DNA from: Bacteroidales bacterium | GTDB taxonomy: Bacteria > Bacteroidota > Bacteroidia > Bacteroidales > WCHB1-69 | Direction of reading: 5' to 3' | Length of the DNA stretch: 64,000 bases | Assembly: GCA_024400835.1 (NCBI GenBank) | Contig: JAKSMC010000006.1 | Location: 34,455-98,454 of the forward strand | In this document: in pieces, positions 1 through 8,705 of the stretch | How the letters are laid out: each line of letters starts with the position of its first letter | Numbering within the stretch: the stretch's first letter is position 1 | Program-made: the position numbers and the translations under genes | The notes under the pieces: generated by a model | Told to the model about the DNA's origin: nothing | The model's database searches: none | Seen by the model: only the letters and a program-made list of their open reading frames with translations

Positions 1-173
1 TATCTGAAACTCAGAATAAGTATGGGTTTATTTTCAATTATGCATTCTAAGAAAGACTATATGGCACTTATCGTGTCAAATTCGAATGATCAATCAACAA
101 ATGATGTGATTGATTGATTGCATTATTATCATAAGGAAGTGATAAGAATTAATGAAGATCAATACGTTACAAA

Positions 174-1661
174 TTATCGTCTCAGCAGATCGAACACCGT
201 CTTCACCGGGTTGAACGTCTCAATGGGGACTTCCACGAAAATGGTAATCCAATCGCTCATAGCGCCATTCCAGAGACCGGGAAGTTCAAGGGCCTTCAGC
301 GTTCTGTCACCATACGATTTCGAAGAGATGAAGCCTGTTTCAGGATCCACATACTGGAGCAAATCGAATTTCTCACCCTTGTAATTGCGGAAAGCGCAGA
401 CCATATCCACGGGATTGAAATGCGTGGCATTCGTCATAATGCCATATTGTTCTTCGTCCTTTTTGTTGATTTGGGAAGATTCCACAATCTGCAGGGAGGT
501 TTCGCCATCGGCATTGGTCACCCAGAAGGGGCCGCCGCCAGGTTCGCCTTCGTTCTTCACCATACCGCAGATACGAATCGGACGGTTGAGTTTTTCATAC
601 AAAGCCTCGGCAGAGAAGTCCTCATCCATAGAAATCATCAACTCACTTTCGGCGAAATCAAGCATCTCGCACAGCATCATCTCATCCACATCGCCGCTTT
701 CCAGCACTTCCAGATATTGGAAGGCGCGGGACTGCAACTGCAGCAGATAGGCTGCCAACGCCTTCTTGTAGTTCACCGTCGGGGCAACCTTATCTTCGGT
801 GATGACGTTGTCGATATTCTTAACGAACACCACGTCGGCATCGAGTTTGCCGAGGTTATGGATAAGAGCGCCGTGACCGGCCGGACGGAAAAGCAGATTG
901 CCGTTCTCGTCGCGGAAAGGAGCATTGTCCAGTTCGGCAGCCACCGTATCAGTGGCCGGATCCTGGATGGAGAAGTCAATGTTATAATGTACGCCGTATT
1001 GCTGCTCATAAGCCGGGACGACCTCCTGAAGCAGTTTCTCGAAGCCAGCCTGATGTTGCGGGGAGACCGTGAAATGGAGGAAGCACTCGCCACCGTTTTG
1101 AGCATAGAGGGCAGCCTCTACCAGATGTTCCTCCACCGCCGTACGGATTTTGTCATCATAGCGATGGAACAGCAGCAAGCCCTTAGGTTGGTTGCCGTAA
1201 TTGAGGCCTTCACTTTCCAAGAGATAGCGCACAATAAGTTTGTAGTTCTGGTTTTTCAATTCCTGTTGCATATCAAAGCCATCCTTCTGTAAAGCAGCCG
1301 ACAATGCTTCGAAAAATGGGAATTTCGGCAGTTTCTGCAAGAAGTTCAGCGCCTTTTCGCGAATTTCAGGAGTATCGTCGGAAAGATAGGAATAGAGTTC
1401 CTTGAACATACGGGAAGCAGCGCCGGACGCCGGCACGAACTTCACGATTTTCTTACCGGAAAGCATGTTTGGATAGTCTGCGACCAGTTCTTCCACAAGG
1501 TCTGCATCGAGGCGGACTATGCCGTCGTCGATGGTGGCGGCGCGGTCCAAATCGGCATAATCAAAGCCCTTTTGGAAGCATTCCAACTGGTGTTCGACAT
1601 TTTCGGGGGCGCTGCCGCGCTGACGCATAAATTCCAAATCTTGAGATGTAAAATTCACCAT
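174..1661 (-). CDS. DUF4301 family protein
   Basis: A 495-residue cytoplasmic protein with no signal peptide or membrane segment. It matches the Bacteroidota-specific DUF4301 family: the N-terminal half holds the hallmark FVPASGAASRMFK (residues 75-87), and a second glycine-rich stretch AGHGALIHNL lies at 261-270, followed by DADVVFVKNIDN. The FVPASGAASRMFK loop looks like the phosphate-binding loop of nucleotidyltransferase-like folds, so a nucleotide-sugar role has been suspected for the family, but no reaction is established and I infer none. The ATG start is 25 nt behind a good -7 box (1687-1694, minus strand), so it is transcribed alone. Length is normal for the family. Confidence 0.85.
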   Translation of the reverse strand: MVNFTSQDLEFMRQRGSAPENVEHQLECFQKGFDYADLDRAATIDDGIVRLDADLVEELVADYPNMLSGKKIVKFVPASGAASRMFKELYSYLSDDTPEIREKALNFLQKLPKFPFFEALSAALQKDGFDMQQELKNQNYKLIVRYLLESEGLNYGNQPKGLLLFHRYDDKIRTAVEEHLVEAALYAQNGGECFLHFTVSPQHQAGFEKLLQEVVPAYEQQYGVHYNIDFSIQDPATDTVAAELDNAPFRDENGNLLFRPAGHGALIHNLGKLDADVVFVKNIDNVITEDKVAPTVNYKKALAAYLLQLQSRAFQYLEVLESGDVDEMMLCEMLDFAESELMISMDEDFSAEALYEKLNRPIRICGMVKNEGEPGGGPFWVTNADGETSLQIVESSQINKKDEEQYGIMTNATHFNPVDMVCAFRNYKGEKFDLLQYVDPETGFISSKSYGDRTLKALELPGLWNGAMSDWITIFVEVPIETFNPVKTVFDLLRR

Positions 1662-1686
1662 AACTACATTGTTTTAAATGAGAGCG

Positions 1687-1694
1687 CAAAGTTA
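1687..1694 (-). promoter_or_regulatory. -7 promoter box for the DUF4301 gene
   Basis: Minus-strand TAACTTTG matches the Bacteroidota -7 consensus TAnnTTTG and is followed by the GC-rich TGCGC start typical of such promoters. It ends 25 nt before the ATG at 1661. Confidence 0.55.
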
Positions 1695-1788
1695 CACAAA
1701 ATCCCGATAGTATGATTAAAATTCAAAAAATTAAAATCACAAAGTTCAACAGTATTTTGTCCTAATATCCTTTTAATCCAAATTTTAC

Positions 1789-1796
1789 TATCTTTG
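1789..1796 (+). promoter_or_regulatory. -7 promoter box for the GT39 gene
   Basis: TATCTTTG fits TAnnTTTG exactly; 16 nt separate it from the ATG at 1813, so the leader would be very short. No clear -33 box is seen at the usual distance. Confidence 0.55.
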
Positions 1797-1812
1797 CGCT
1801 TTCAAAACAAAG

Positions 1813-3417
1813 ATGAAATTACCACCCGAAATATTGTACTGGCTCGGCATATTCGCTATTATGATGATAGGCGCCGTAAGCTGCGAGCAACGCGAGAGGC
1901 ACCGTTGGTCTGTGATGTTGCTCACATTGGGCGGATTTTTCGTCTATTTGGCAGCGGCCAGGCTGACGCCCTATCTGAACCCCTGGGATGAGCTTTTCCA
2001 CGCGCAGGTGGCCAAAAACTGCATGGAGCACCCGTTCGCACCCATGCTATACGACAGCAACATCGTGCCGAACCACAACTACGAGATCTGGACCTGCTCA
2101 CATATCTGGCTGCACAAGCAGCCTCTGTTCATCTGGCAGATAGCACTGTCCTTCAAGATTTTCGGAGTGTCAGAGCTCTCCTTGCGACTGCCGTCGGTTA
2201 TCCTTTGCACGCTGATGATTCCGTTGTGCTATAGAATGGCCTTCCTACTCACGCAGCGACGCGACACAGCGTTCTTCACGGCACTGTGCGCCGCCTGCTC
2301 CTGGTTCCTGTTCCGCCTCACCTCGGGCATCCAGAGCACCGACCACAACGACGTGTCCTTCATCTTCTACATCACAGCATCCATCTGGGCATTCTGCGAA
2401 TACATCCACAGCGACCGGAAGGCCGGTTGGGCCGCGTTGGTAGGCATCGTAGCCGGCGCCGCCGTCCTCACCAAATGGCTGGCCGGATTGCTCGTCTTCG
2501 GCGTTTGGGGACTATATCTCCTCACCGAGCACAAATTCTATATCAAAGATTGGAAGTTCAAGCACCTGCTTTTGGCGTTCTTTGTCATGCTTTTGATAGC
2601 CCTGCCGTGGCAGCTGTATATTCTGCAGCGCTTCCCCGAAATGGCGCAGCAGGAGTTGCTTTACAATTTCAAGCACATCAACGAAGACGTGGAGGCACAC
2701 AGCGGCAGCATCTGGTACTACCTTATCATTCTGCCTATGCAATATTTCGGAGAAGGATTTTATTTATACAAAGGCCACTTCGTATGGAATTTTCACACCA
2801 TCATCTGCTATCTCGTGCTGCTGTCAGGTTTGCTGCTGACATTGAAGAACTTCAAGCGCAACAGTCACCGCATCACGCTAATAGGCACCGTGTTGGTCGT
2901 CTTCATCTTCTTCTCATTAGCGAAGACCAAGATGCAGGCCTTCACCTTCATCACATGCTTTGCAGGATTTCTGAGCATAGCCTCCCTACTGTCCGAAATC
3001 GCCAAACTCCTCACATGGCATGCCAAACGCCCATCTGTCAAAGTCGGCATACTCGCTGTCGGCTGTTTCTTCTTCTGCATGTATCATCTCAACTACCCGA
3101 ACTTCTACAAGACCATCCTTCCATCAACCTTCGCAAGAGAAGTGCAGAACAAGCGGACCTATCTCCAATGGAAAGAAAAACTACCCGAGAACTGCTATAT
3201 TTTCAACGTCAAGAGTCCTTCGCAAAAATACGACGACTTCACCTCCTGTATCGGAGCCACGTTCTACAGTGAAAGACAATGCTATTCCGATCAAATTTCC
3301 CTGAAAGACATGGAGGAAGTGAAAAAAGCAGGAAAGGAAATAGCCGTCGTCCGCAACCAATGGTGTTTGGAAGAATGGCAGCGTGACAGCACCATCATTT
3401 GGCTGGACATTGAATAG
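1813..3417 (+). CDS. GT39/ArnT-like membrane glycosyltransferase
   Basis: A 534-residue polytopic protein of the GT-C fold, family 39 / PMT_2 type, which uses polyprenyl-phosphate sugars to modify lipids or proteins on the outer face of the inner membrane. Visible signs: two N-terminal membrane segments, then the first periplasmic loop with the acidic pair D59-E60 in NPWDELFHAQ (catalytic Asp region of the family), the HKQPLFIWQ segment that corresponds to the KPPL motif, and about ten further hydrophobic segments up to residue 420. The C-terminal 110 residues are soluble. Family assignment is firm; the substrate is not known. It is a single-gene unit with its own promoter, and convergent with the tRNA-Glu pair. 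Confidence 0.8.
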   Translation: MKLPPEILYWLGIFAIMMIGAVSCEQRERHRWSVMLLTLGGFFVYLAAARLTPYLNPWDELFHAQVAKNCMEHPFAPMLYDSNIVPNHNYEIWTCSHIWLHKQPLFIWQIALSFKIFGVSELSLRLPSVILCTLMIPLCYRMAFLLTQRRDTAFFTALCAACSWFLFRLTSGIQSTDHNDVSFIFYITASIWAFCEYIHSDRKAGWAALVGIVAGAAVLTKWLAGLLVFGVWGLYLLTEHKFYIKDWKFKHLLLAFFVMLLIALPWQLYILQRFPEMAQQELLYNFKHINEDVEAHSGSIWYYLIILPMQYFGEGFYLYKGHFVWNFHTIICYLVLLSGLLLTLKNFKRNSHRITLIGTVLVVFIFFSLAKTKMQAFTFITCFAGFLSIASLLSEIAKLLTWHAKRPSVKVGILAVGCFFFCMYHLNYPNFYKTILPSTFAREVQNKRTYLQWKEKLPENCYIFNVKSPSQKYDDFTSCIGATFYSERQCYSDQISLKDMEEVKKAGKEIAVVRNQWCLEEWQRDSTIIWLDIE

Positions 3418-3421
3418 GGAC

Positions 3422-3449
3422 AAAAAAAACAGCCCATATTAGGCTGTTG
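3422..3449 (-). terminator. Rho-independent terminator of tRNA-Glu copy 2
   Basis: On the minus strand AACAGCC and GGCTGTT form a perfect 7-bp stem around a 7-nt loop, followed by a run of eight T. It lies 4 nt after the 3' end of the tRNA gene at 3454-3527. Confidence 0.8.
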
Positions 3450-3453
3450 CTTG

Positions 3454-3527
3454 TAGCGAGTAGGAGATTCGAACTCCTGATCTTCAGGATGAAAACCTGA
3501 CGTCCTGGGCCTCTAGACGAACTCGCC
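3454..3527 (-). tRNA. tRNA-Glu (anticodon UUC), second copy
   Basis: Read on the minus strand this 74-nt gene folds as a normal cloverleaf: acceptor GGCGAGT paired with ACTCGCT (first pair G-U), anticodon stem TCAGG/CCTGA with loop TTTTCAT, giving anticodon TTC, and a T-arm AGGAG/CTCCT with TTCGAAT. No CCA is encoded. It differs by one base in the variable D-arm region from the copy at 3567-3640 (CCCAGG instead of CCTAGG). It is second in the transcript and is followed by its own hairpin terminator. Confidence 0.9.
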
Positions 3528-3534
3528 ATCGAGT

Positions 3535-3562
3535 AAAAAAAACAGCCCATATTAGGCTGTTG
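3535..3562 (-). terminator. Rho-independent terminator between the two tRNA-Glu genes
   Basis: Second copy of the AACAGCC/GGCTGTT hairpin with T8 on the minus strand. It sits 4 nt after tRNA-Glu copy 1 and upstream of copy 2, so it should reduce read-through into the downstream tRNA unless copy 2 depends on partial read-through. Confidence 0.75.
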
Positions 3563-3566
3563 CTTG

Positions 3567-3640
3567 TAGCGAGTAGGAGATTCGAACTCCTGATCTTCAG
3601 GATGAAAACCTGACGTCCTAGGCCTCTAGACGAACTCGCC
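3567..3640 (-). tRNA. tRNA-Glu (anticodon UUC), first copy
   Basis: A 74-nt cloverleaf on the minus strand: acceptor GGCGAGT/ACTCGCT, anticodon stem TCAGG/CCTGA, loop TTTTCAT with anticodon TTC, T-arm AGGAG/CTCCT. No encoded CCA. It is proximal to the promoter box at 3663-3670 and is followed by a hairpin terminator before the second copy. Confidence 0.9.
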
Positions 3641-3662
3641 ATTGGGTTGTCGTTTGACGGTG

Positions 3663-3670
3663 CAAAAGTA
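3663..3670 (-). promoter_or_regulatory. -7 promoter box for tRNA-Glu
   Basis: Minus-strand TACTTTTG fits TAnnTTTG and is followed by the typical GC; 22 nt separate it from the mature 5' end of the first tRNA-Glu gene. Confidence 0.55.
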
Positions 3671-3713
3671 CACTTTTTTTCATACAAACGACAACTTTAT
3701 TGAAAAAAAATTT

Positions 3714-4388
3714 TTATTCCCCTGTCTTATCTTGTTCAAACCTGAAACCCAATCGTTTACCAGTCTTTATCAGGTTCTGATCTTCGATTTGGAGCATCTC
3801 ATCTACGGTGATAATCTTAGTTTCATCGTAATCTGGAACCAATAAATCGAAGTTTATCGCATAAGTTATCGCAGATTTGAGTATTTCCTGCACCGTTTCC
3901 TTATTGATTTGATTAGCGCTGAAATTGTTCAGAACTTGTGCAAGCTCACGTTTGCCTTCAATATAATAGTGACCATCTTTGTTAATCAGGATACGACCTA
4001 TCATATAGCCGAGGTCGTTTACACGGTTGTATTTGAAAGAGTCGCCCAGAAAGTTGAAAATCTGAATCATACCGCAATAGGAGCGTGATTTGTCCTCTTT
4101 GATGTAAGGGGTGCGCATCACTTCGTGGTCACGGGAAAATTCGAAGATGTTACTGTGCATCAGGAACACGAGCACGTCACCGGCGAATTTCAATTGAAAT
4201 TGGTATTGCGTTTTATTATCATATCTGACGGGAATGTCTTCGTGATCATCCGCAAAGTTCACTCGATAGAAGTTCTCAAACTCCTTGGCACAGTCTTTGA
4301 AAAGTTGCATGGTTTCGAGTGTGACACCAAAGATATCTTGCTTGAGCTGGCCTTTGGTGATTAACAGGTTACATAAGGAATCGTCCAT
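3714..4388 (-). CDS. conserved hypothetical protein (Bacteroidales)
   Basis: A 224-residue soluble protein without signal peptide. I do not recognise a named domain, but the central part (residues 55-140, with FLMHSNIFEFSRDHEVMRTP, YCGMIQIFNFLGDSFKYNR and GRILINKDGHYYIEGKRE) has the look of a protein I associate with a conserved single-copy family of Bacteroidales genomes. Two cysteines and several His/Asp are present but no known catalytic pattern. The start ATG follows a -7 box (4428-4435) by 39 nt. It stands alone between the tRNA pair and the NAGLU gene. Function unknown. Confidence 0.7.
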   Translation of the reverse strand: MDDSLCNLLITKGQLKQDIFGVTLETMQLFKDCAKEFENFYRVNFADDHEDIPVRYDNKTQYQFQLKFAGDVLVFLMHSNIFEFSRDHEVMRTPYIKEDKSRSYCGMIQIFNFLGDSFKYNRVNDLGYMIGRILINKDGHYYIEGKRELAQVLNNFSANQINKETVQEILKSAITYAINFDLLVPDYDETKIITVDEMLQIEDQNLIKTGKRLGFRFEQDKTGE

Positions 4389-4427
4389 ATCTAATTATTA
4401 ATTAAAATCGGTTTGTAAATGAGGCTG

Positions 4428-4435
4428 CAAATATA
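4428..4435 (-). promoter_or_regulatory. -7 promoter box for the 224-aa hypothetical gene
   Basis: Minus-strand TATATTTG followed by GC, 39 nt before the ATG at 4388; fits TAnnTTTG. Confidence 0.5.
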
Positions 4436-4504
4436 CGAAAAAAGTAATGTGCATTCCACGTCCTTTTGAGTTTGATTATCAACTAACTATTGAGGATAGG
4501 ATTT

Positions 4505-6775
4505 TCAGTTTTCGGCCTTCATCCAGCGGTTGTATATACGCCAGGCCGTCTTCCACGTATCACTTTGCGATGACGACTTCGGGTATTCGCTTGCCTTGAC
4601 ATGCTGTGATTGCGGCTTTGCTGGGAAATGATTATGTTTCAAGACCCAGGCGTGTTCAAATGCTGACAGCTGTTCACTGAAAGCCTTTTCATCAAGTTCC
4701 CCACCCTGTCGCACGGCTTTGATTGCCGCTTCAAAGAAGAGATTCCAGCGCTTGGCGTAATAGTCTTTGACCAATCCGCCCCACATACGGTTCGCGTAAT
4801 CATTCAGCACAGGGCCGCCCCAAATGGTGAGTATCGTCCTTGCCTCCTGCTCGTAATAGTCCTTCTCGGACTTCGTAGTGCCCAACGCGCGGGCGTCCGC
4901 AATCCACGGTCCTAGCATAAATGAAGTGTGCGTGGAAAGCAGAGCATCCACATCTTCAAAAAGCAGATTGGCAAGCTTTGCCTGTCGCTTCATCTCGACT
5001 AAATCCTTATTCTTATACGCCTGCGTGAAATCATTGCGAATGCTCATAAAGTGATTTCCCATCCATTGTGAAAAAAGGTTCACCAAATCATAGCGATACG
5101 AATCTCTGCCAACGCCAGGCGAAGCGTAATCATTAGGAGCAAAAAGGGATAAATAGTTTATGAGATCTGCACAAATCTTCTTCAGCGTATCATTGCTGTA
5201 TGAATAAAACGGCTTGGTATAATAAGTCCCGTGTCCGTCCAAAGTGGGTCGAGCGACGAGCTGTGTGCCGAGCCCGTAAAAGGACCAATCCTTATAAACG
5301 CTGTCATTCAGCAGTTTCCAAGTATCTCGGAACAAATCGTTCTGTGTACGCAGCCAAGACCAGCCAGCCATCCACTTATCCACATCCGGATTATCCTCCC
5401 AAGCACGTTGGAACAGGTACTCGTAGATTTGCGGGCTGACATCGAAAGATTCGAGCGTTGAGCCAATGCCGACCATATTGTGACCGACATCCTGCAAAGC
5501 CTTGCCGAGTTTTTTCTCCAGCTCGTTGATATTGCCCACGAGCATAGTGTTGCCACCGAAATTGCCCAAGTAGCACCAGACAAAAGGTTGCCCGAAAAAG
5601 CCCTCCGTTGTGCGCCACACTTCAGTATTTTCGCAAAAATAGTCGAGCAGCACGAGTTTGTTGTTAGGCACGGCAGTGAGGTAGGCGCGCAGACGCTCGG
5701 TAGTCCACGACTTGCGTTTGTAGTAGAACACCCACGTCATCTGCAGCCAGCGGGCCTGCGGATCCACATTGCGCATCGAGTAGTATATGTTTTCCGAGAC
5801 ATCCGAAAGGTACTCTTCCTGCCAATGCGGCGGGTCCATTTCATTAAAAGGATCGGCTCCGTAAATATGGTCCGTGCCGAACATCTGGATTTCCTTTTCC
5901 ATGAAGCTTTTCTGAATCTGGGCGAACAGCGGGTCTGAGGAGTTGAGGAAGTACGTCGGTTCAAAACCGCACCAAGCGCTCAATTGCTGGATATCGGCCT
6001 CTGGATGCATCTCGGCGAAGCGTTTGGGCACGTGGCCGGCGAAAGCGGGCAGCACCGGGGTCATTCCGAGTTCGCGCTCGCGGGCCACAATCTTCTGTTG
6101 CAAGTCCTTCTGGTTGTCAAGCCACGACATCGGCAGCGGACCGCCAAAACCGTCCAAGTTGGCCATCCGATGCCAGGGCAGGTGCGCCGGACCGGAAAAA
6201 TAACTGCGTATTTCTTCGTCCGTCATTCCATACTCCTTCCACACTTCGTACCAAACCGCCTCCTGGCCCGTAATGGCCAGCGGCATATTGATACCGTGTA
6301 GAGCCATCCAATCGATGAATCGTTCCCACTGCTTCCAAGACCACCAAGGCATCGTGTATCCAAAAGTGCAATAATTGAGGAAGAAACGCTCTTTAACCAG
6401 CGCTTCCTTGCGTATTGTATCACCAACGTCCGCGAATTTGTGCGGAAGTTCGACATGTTCCCGTTCAAACCAAGAGACATACACGCCCGAAAAGTTTTGA
6501 AGATAGTAATTCAATCCCATTGCCAGCGAATTGTCATTGTTGCCCTTGATTGTGATTTTAACGTCCGGAATCACCACATTATCGCCTCGAAGTGCCGGAC
6601 GTTGTGGCGAGCTCACCTCGAAGTAATCAATGGTGTCAGGTTGGCAAATGAAGATGAAATTGGTGTCCTGTTCGCCCAAAATTCTATGTGCAAGAGCAGT
6701 GACCGCCGAAGAACTTTGCGCTGCCACTGTCAAAGCCACAGAACAGGCCAACAAGATCAAAAGGATTTTTTTCAT
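4505..6775 (-). CDS. alpha-N-acetylglucosaminidase (GH89, NAGLU)
   Basis: A 756-residue secreted glycoside hydrolase of family 89, which removes terminal alpha-linked GlcNAc from heparan sulfate, mucin and related host glycans. The chosen ATG gives a clean signal peptide (MKKILLILLACSVALTVAAQ); the open frame continues 51 codons upstream but that part lies inside recR and is not signal-like. Family marks: FGYTMPWWSWKQWERFIDWM, ALHGINMPLA, the catalytic acid E312 in ADPFNEMDPP and the second carboxylate E442 in GIGSTLESFDVSPQIYEYLF. All three NAGLU regions (N-terminal alpha/beta, TIM barrel, C-terminal helical) are covered, so it is full length. No SusC/SusD partner is nearby. It follows recR by 46 nt and may be co-transcribed. 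Confidence 0.92.
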   Translation of the reverse strand: MKKILLILLACSVALTVAAQSSSAVTALAHRILGEQDTNFIFICQPDTIDYFEVSSPQRPALRGDNVVIPDVKITIKGNNDNSLAMGLNYYLQNFSGVYVSWFEREHVELPHKFADVGDTIRKEALVKERFFLNYCTFGYTMPWWSWKQWERFIDWMALHGINMPLAITGQEAVWYEVWKEYGMTDEEIRSYFSGPAHLPWHRMANLDGFGGPLPMSWLDNQKDLQQKIVARERELGMTPVLPAFAGHVPKRFAEMHPEADIQQLSAWCGFEPTYFLNSSDPLFAQIQKSFMEKEIQMFGTDHIYGADPFNEMDPPHWQEEYLSDVSENIYYSMRNVDPQARWLQMTWVFYYKRKSWTTERLRAYLTAVPNNKLVLLDYFCENTEVWRTTEGFFGQPFVWCYLGNFGGNTMLVGNINELEKKLGKALQDVGHNMVGIGSTLESFDVSPQIYEYLFQRAWEDNPDVDKWMAGWSWLRTQNDLFRDTWKLLNDSVYKDWSFYGLGTQLVARPTLDGHGTYYTKPFYSYSNDTLKKICADLINYLSLFAPNDYASPGVGRDSYRYDLVNLFSQWMGNHFMSIRNDFTQAYKNKDLVEMKRQAKLANLLFEDVDALLSTHTSFMLGPWIADARALGTTKSEKDYYEQEARTILTIWGGPVLNDYANRMWGGLVKDYYAKRWNLFFEAAIKAVRQGGELDEKAFSEQLSAFEHAWVLKHNHFPAKPQSQHVKASEYPKSSSQSDTWKTAWRIYNRWMKAEN

Positions 6776-6821
6776 GATAAGATGTATGGTTAGTAATACC
6801 TCCCGAGACTCATTGCTCGAC

Positions 6822-7442
6822 CTACTTCTTGTAGGCTTTGTCGAACTCCATGCGTGCCACAAGAGAGCGGCCGAGGGTGACTTCATCGGCATATTCAAGT
6901 TCCTCTCCCACGCCGATACCGCGGGCAATCGTGGTAATAGTCTGTACCTTTTCCTTTACATTTTTATAAATAAAGAAATTAGTAGTGTCGCCTTCCACGG
7001 TGGCAGGAAGGGCAAGGATGAGTTCGTTCACCTCGCCGGTTTCCACGCGGGTGAAAAGTTCCTGCAAGCGCAGTTGATTGATGCCAATACCTTCCATAGG
7101 GGAAATGACACCGCCGAGGACGTGATAGACGCCCTTGAACTGGTTCGTGTTTTCGATAGCAATCACATCGCGGATGTCCTGCACCACGCAAATCGTCTTC
7201 GGGTCTCGCTTAGGATTGGCACAAATGTCGCACAATTCATCGTCTGATATGTTGAAGCACTGCTTACAGCAGCACACATCAGTCTTCAATTTATTGATGC
7301 GCTCCGTGAGGAGAGTGACATCTTCCTTCTCAGACTTGATGAGGTGGAGGGCCAGGCGCAACGCCGTACGCTTGCCTATGCCGGGCAGCTTGGCGATTTC
7401 GTTTACTGCGTTCTCAAGATTCTTGGAGTAGATTTCTAACAC
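6822..7442 (-). CDS. recR: recombination protein RecR
   Basis: A 206-residue cytoplasmic protein that with RecO/RecF loads RecA on gapped DNA. Visible: N-terminal helix-hairpin-helix (LPGIGKRTALRLALHL, 19-34), the C4 zinc finger C59-x2-C62 and C71-x2-C74, and a Toprim domain (ICVVQDIRDVIAIENT onward, with the glycine-rich VLGGVISPMEGIG). Normal length. Minus strand, 42 nt after the M16 peptidase gene and probably in the same transcript. No recO or recF here. Confidence 0.96.
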   Translation of the reverse strand: MLEIYSKNLENAVNEIAKLPGIGKRTALRLALHLIKSEKEDVTLLTERINKLKTDVCCCKQCFNISDDELCDICANPKRDPKTICVVQDIRDVIAIENTNQFKGVYHVLGGVISPMEGIGINQLRLQELFTRVETGEVNELILALPATVEGDTTNFFIYKNVKEKVQTITTIARGIGVGEELEYADEVTLGRSLVARMEFDKAYKK

Positions 7443-7484
7443 GATTGGGCGATTATACGATTAGACAATTGGAGGTTTGAACGA

Positions 7485-8705
7485 CTATTCGAAAATAAGG
7501 GTGGAAAATTGGTCCGGAAGGAGAATTTCGTTCGCCACATCGAGGATTTGCTCAGCGGTGACGGCTTCGATTTCCGCAATGCTTTCCTCAATAGTATCCA
7601 CCTCGTCGAAGAACAAGGCCGTGTGACCTAATGCCAGCATCTCGTTGAGTTTGCCTTCATTGGACAATGCCAATTGTCCAACGAATTGTTTCTTTGCATA
7701 GTACAACTGCATAGCACCGAGTTTCTGATCTCGCAATTTCTGCAATTCCTTTTTTATCAGATCCAGACAAAGGTCCGTATTGTGGTTGTCGCAGCCGAAA
7801 TAGATGGCAAAAAGTCCGGTATCGGAGAATGACGTATAGTTGGACTCAATGGAATATGCCAGGCCTTTTTTCTCGCGGACGCTCATATTGAGCCGTGTGT
7901 TCATCCCCTGGCCGCCCAGCAGGTTGTTGAGCAGCAGGAACGGCACGCGCTTGTCATTTTGAATGGAGTACGCGGGCTGGCCCAACATCACATTGGTCTG
8001 AGTGGTTTTCTTCTTCACGCGCAAGGTCGTAGGTTTGAAATCCGTAAAGGGAGTTCTCGCACGCGGGCAGTCCACAACAGCTTCGCAGCCGAAGTAGCGT
8101 TCGCAGAGACGCACCAACTTGGCTGTAGGGATACGGCCCACAGAGGCTAACACGATGTTGTTCAATGTATAGTTGCGGGCAATGAAGTCCAGGATGGCCT
8201 GGCGTTTCATCTTCTTAACGCTCTGCTTCGTTCCCAAGATGTTTTTGCCGAGCGGATGTCCAGCGAAGACCAAATCCTCGAAATCATCGAAAATGAGTTC
8301 GGAAGGCGAATCTTTATAGTAATTGATTTCTTCTAATACAACCGTTTTCTCTTTTTCCAACTCTTTTTCGGGAAAGACAGCGTGGAAGAAGATATCGGAA
8401 AGAAGTTCTACGGCACGGGGATAATCGGCCGACAGAAAAGACGTGTGAAAATAAGTTTCTTCTTTTGACGTGGAAGCATTCAAATCGCCACCCACAGCCT
8501 CCATGCGGCTGATGACGCGGAAGGCATTTCGTTTCTCGGTGCCTTTGAAAATAGTATGCTCCACAAAATGAGCAAGTCCCATCTGTTCGAGGGACTCGTC
8601 ACGGGTTCCGGCATTGACAAGCACGCCGAAATGAGAAATGGGCGAGTCGACCTCTTTATGAATCAGACGCAGCCCATTCTTCAGTTTTATAATATTGTGC
8701 GGCAT
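7485..8705 (-). CDS. M16 family zinc metallopeptidase
   Basis: A 406-residue insulinase-superfamily protease. The inverted zinc motif HFVEH is at 46-50, with the distal glutamate in ELEKEKTVVLEEINYYKD about 75 residues later; the inactive C-terminal M16 domain covers roughly 180-400 (R/Y region VREKKGLAYSIESNY present). No signal peptide, so a cytoplasmic enzyme like Bacillus YmxG/PqqL-type short M16 proteins is likely. The start codon lies inside mtaB (19-bp overlap), which indicates translational coupling. Peptide substrate unknown. Confidence 0.92.
   Translation of the reverse strand: MPHNIIKLKNGLRLIHKEVDSPISHFGVLVNAGTRDESLEQMGLAHFVEHTIFKGTEKRNAFRVISRMEAVGGDLNASTSKEETYFHTSFLSADYPRAVELLSDIFFHAVFPEKELEKEKTVVLEEINYYKDSPSELIFDDFEDLVFAGHPLGKNILGTKQSVKKMKRQAILDFIARNYTLNNIVLASVGRIPTAKLVRLCERYFGCEAVVDCPRARTPFTDFKPTTLRVKKKTTQTNVMLGQPAYSIQNDKRVPFLLLNNLLGGQGMNTRLNMSVREKKGLAYSIESNYTSFSDTGLFAIYFGCDNHNTDLCLDLIKKELQKLRDQKLGAMQLYYAKKQFVGQLALSNEGKLNEMLALGHTALFFDEVDTIEESIAEIEAVTAEQILDVANEILLPDQFSTLIFE

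Larger units (their letters stand above)
3422..3641. repeat. Tandem 113-bp duplication of tRNA-Glu plus terminator
   Basis: The block 3422-3528 recurs at 3535-3641 with an offset of exactly 113 bp and essentially one substitution. Each unit carries A8, the terminator hairpin and a whole tRNA-Glu gene. The near identity points to a recent or gene-conversion-maintained duplication. Confidence 0.9.

Noticed and set aside
1..117. Possible C-terminal end of a gene entering from the left (open frame to a TGA at 115-117).
   Set aside because: Only 38 codons are visible, the sequence is AT-rich and ends in a TGATTGATTG repeat; nothing protein-family-like can be recognised.
6776..6928. N-terminal extension of the GH89 gene.
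   Set aside because: It lies inside recR and lacks a signal peptide; the internal ATG at 6775 begins an ideal one.
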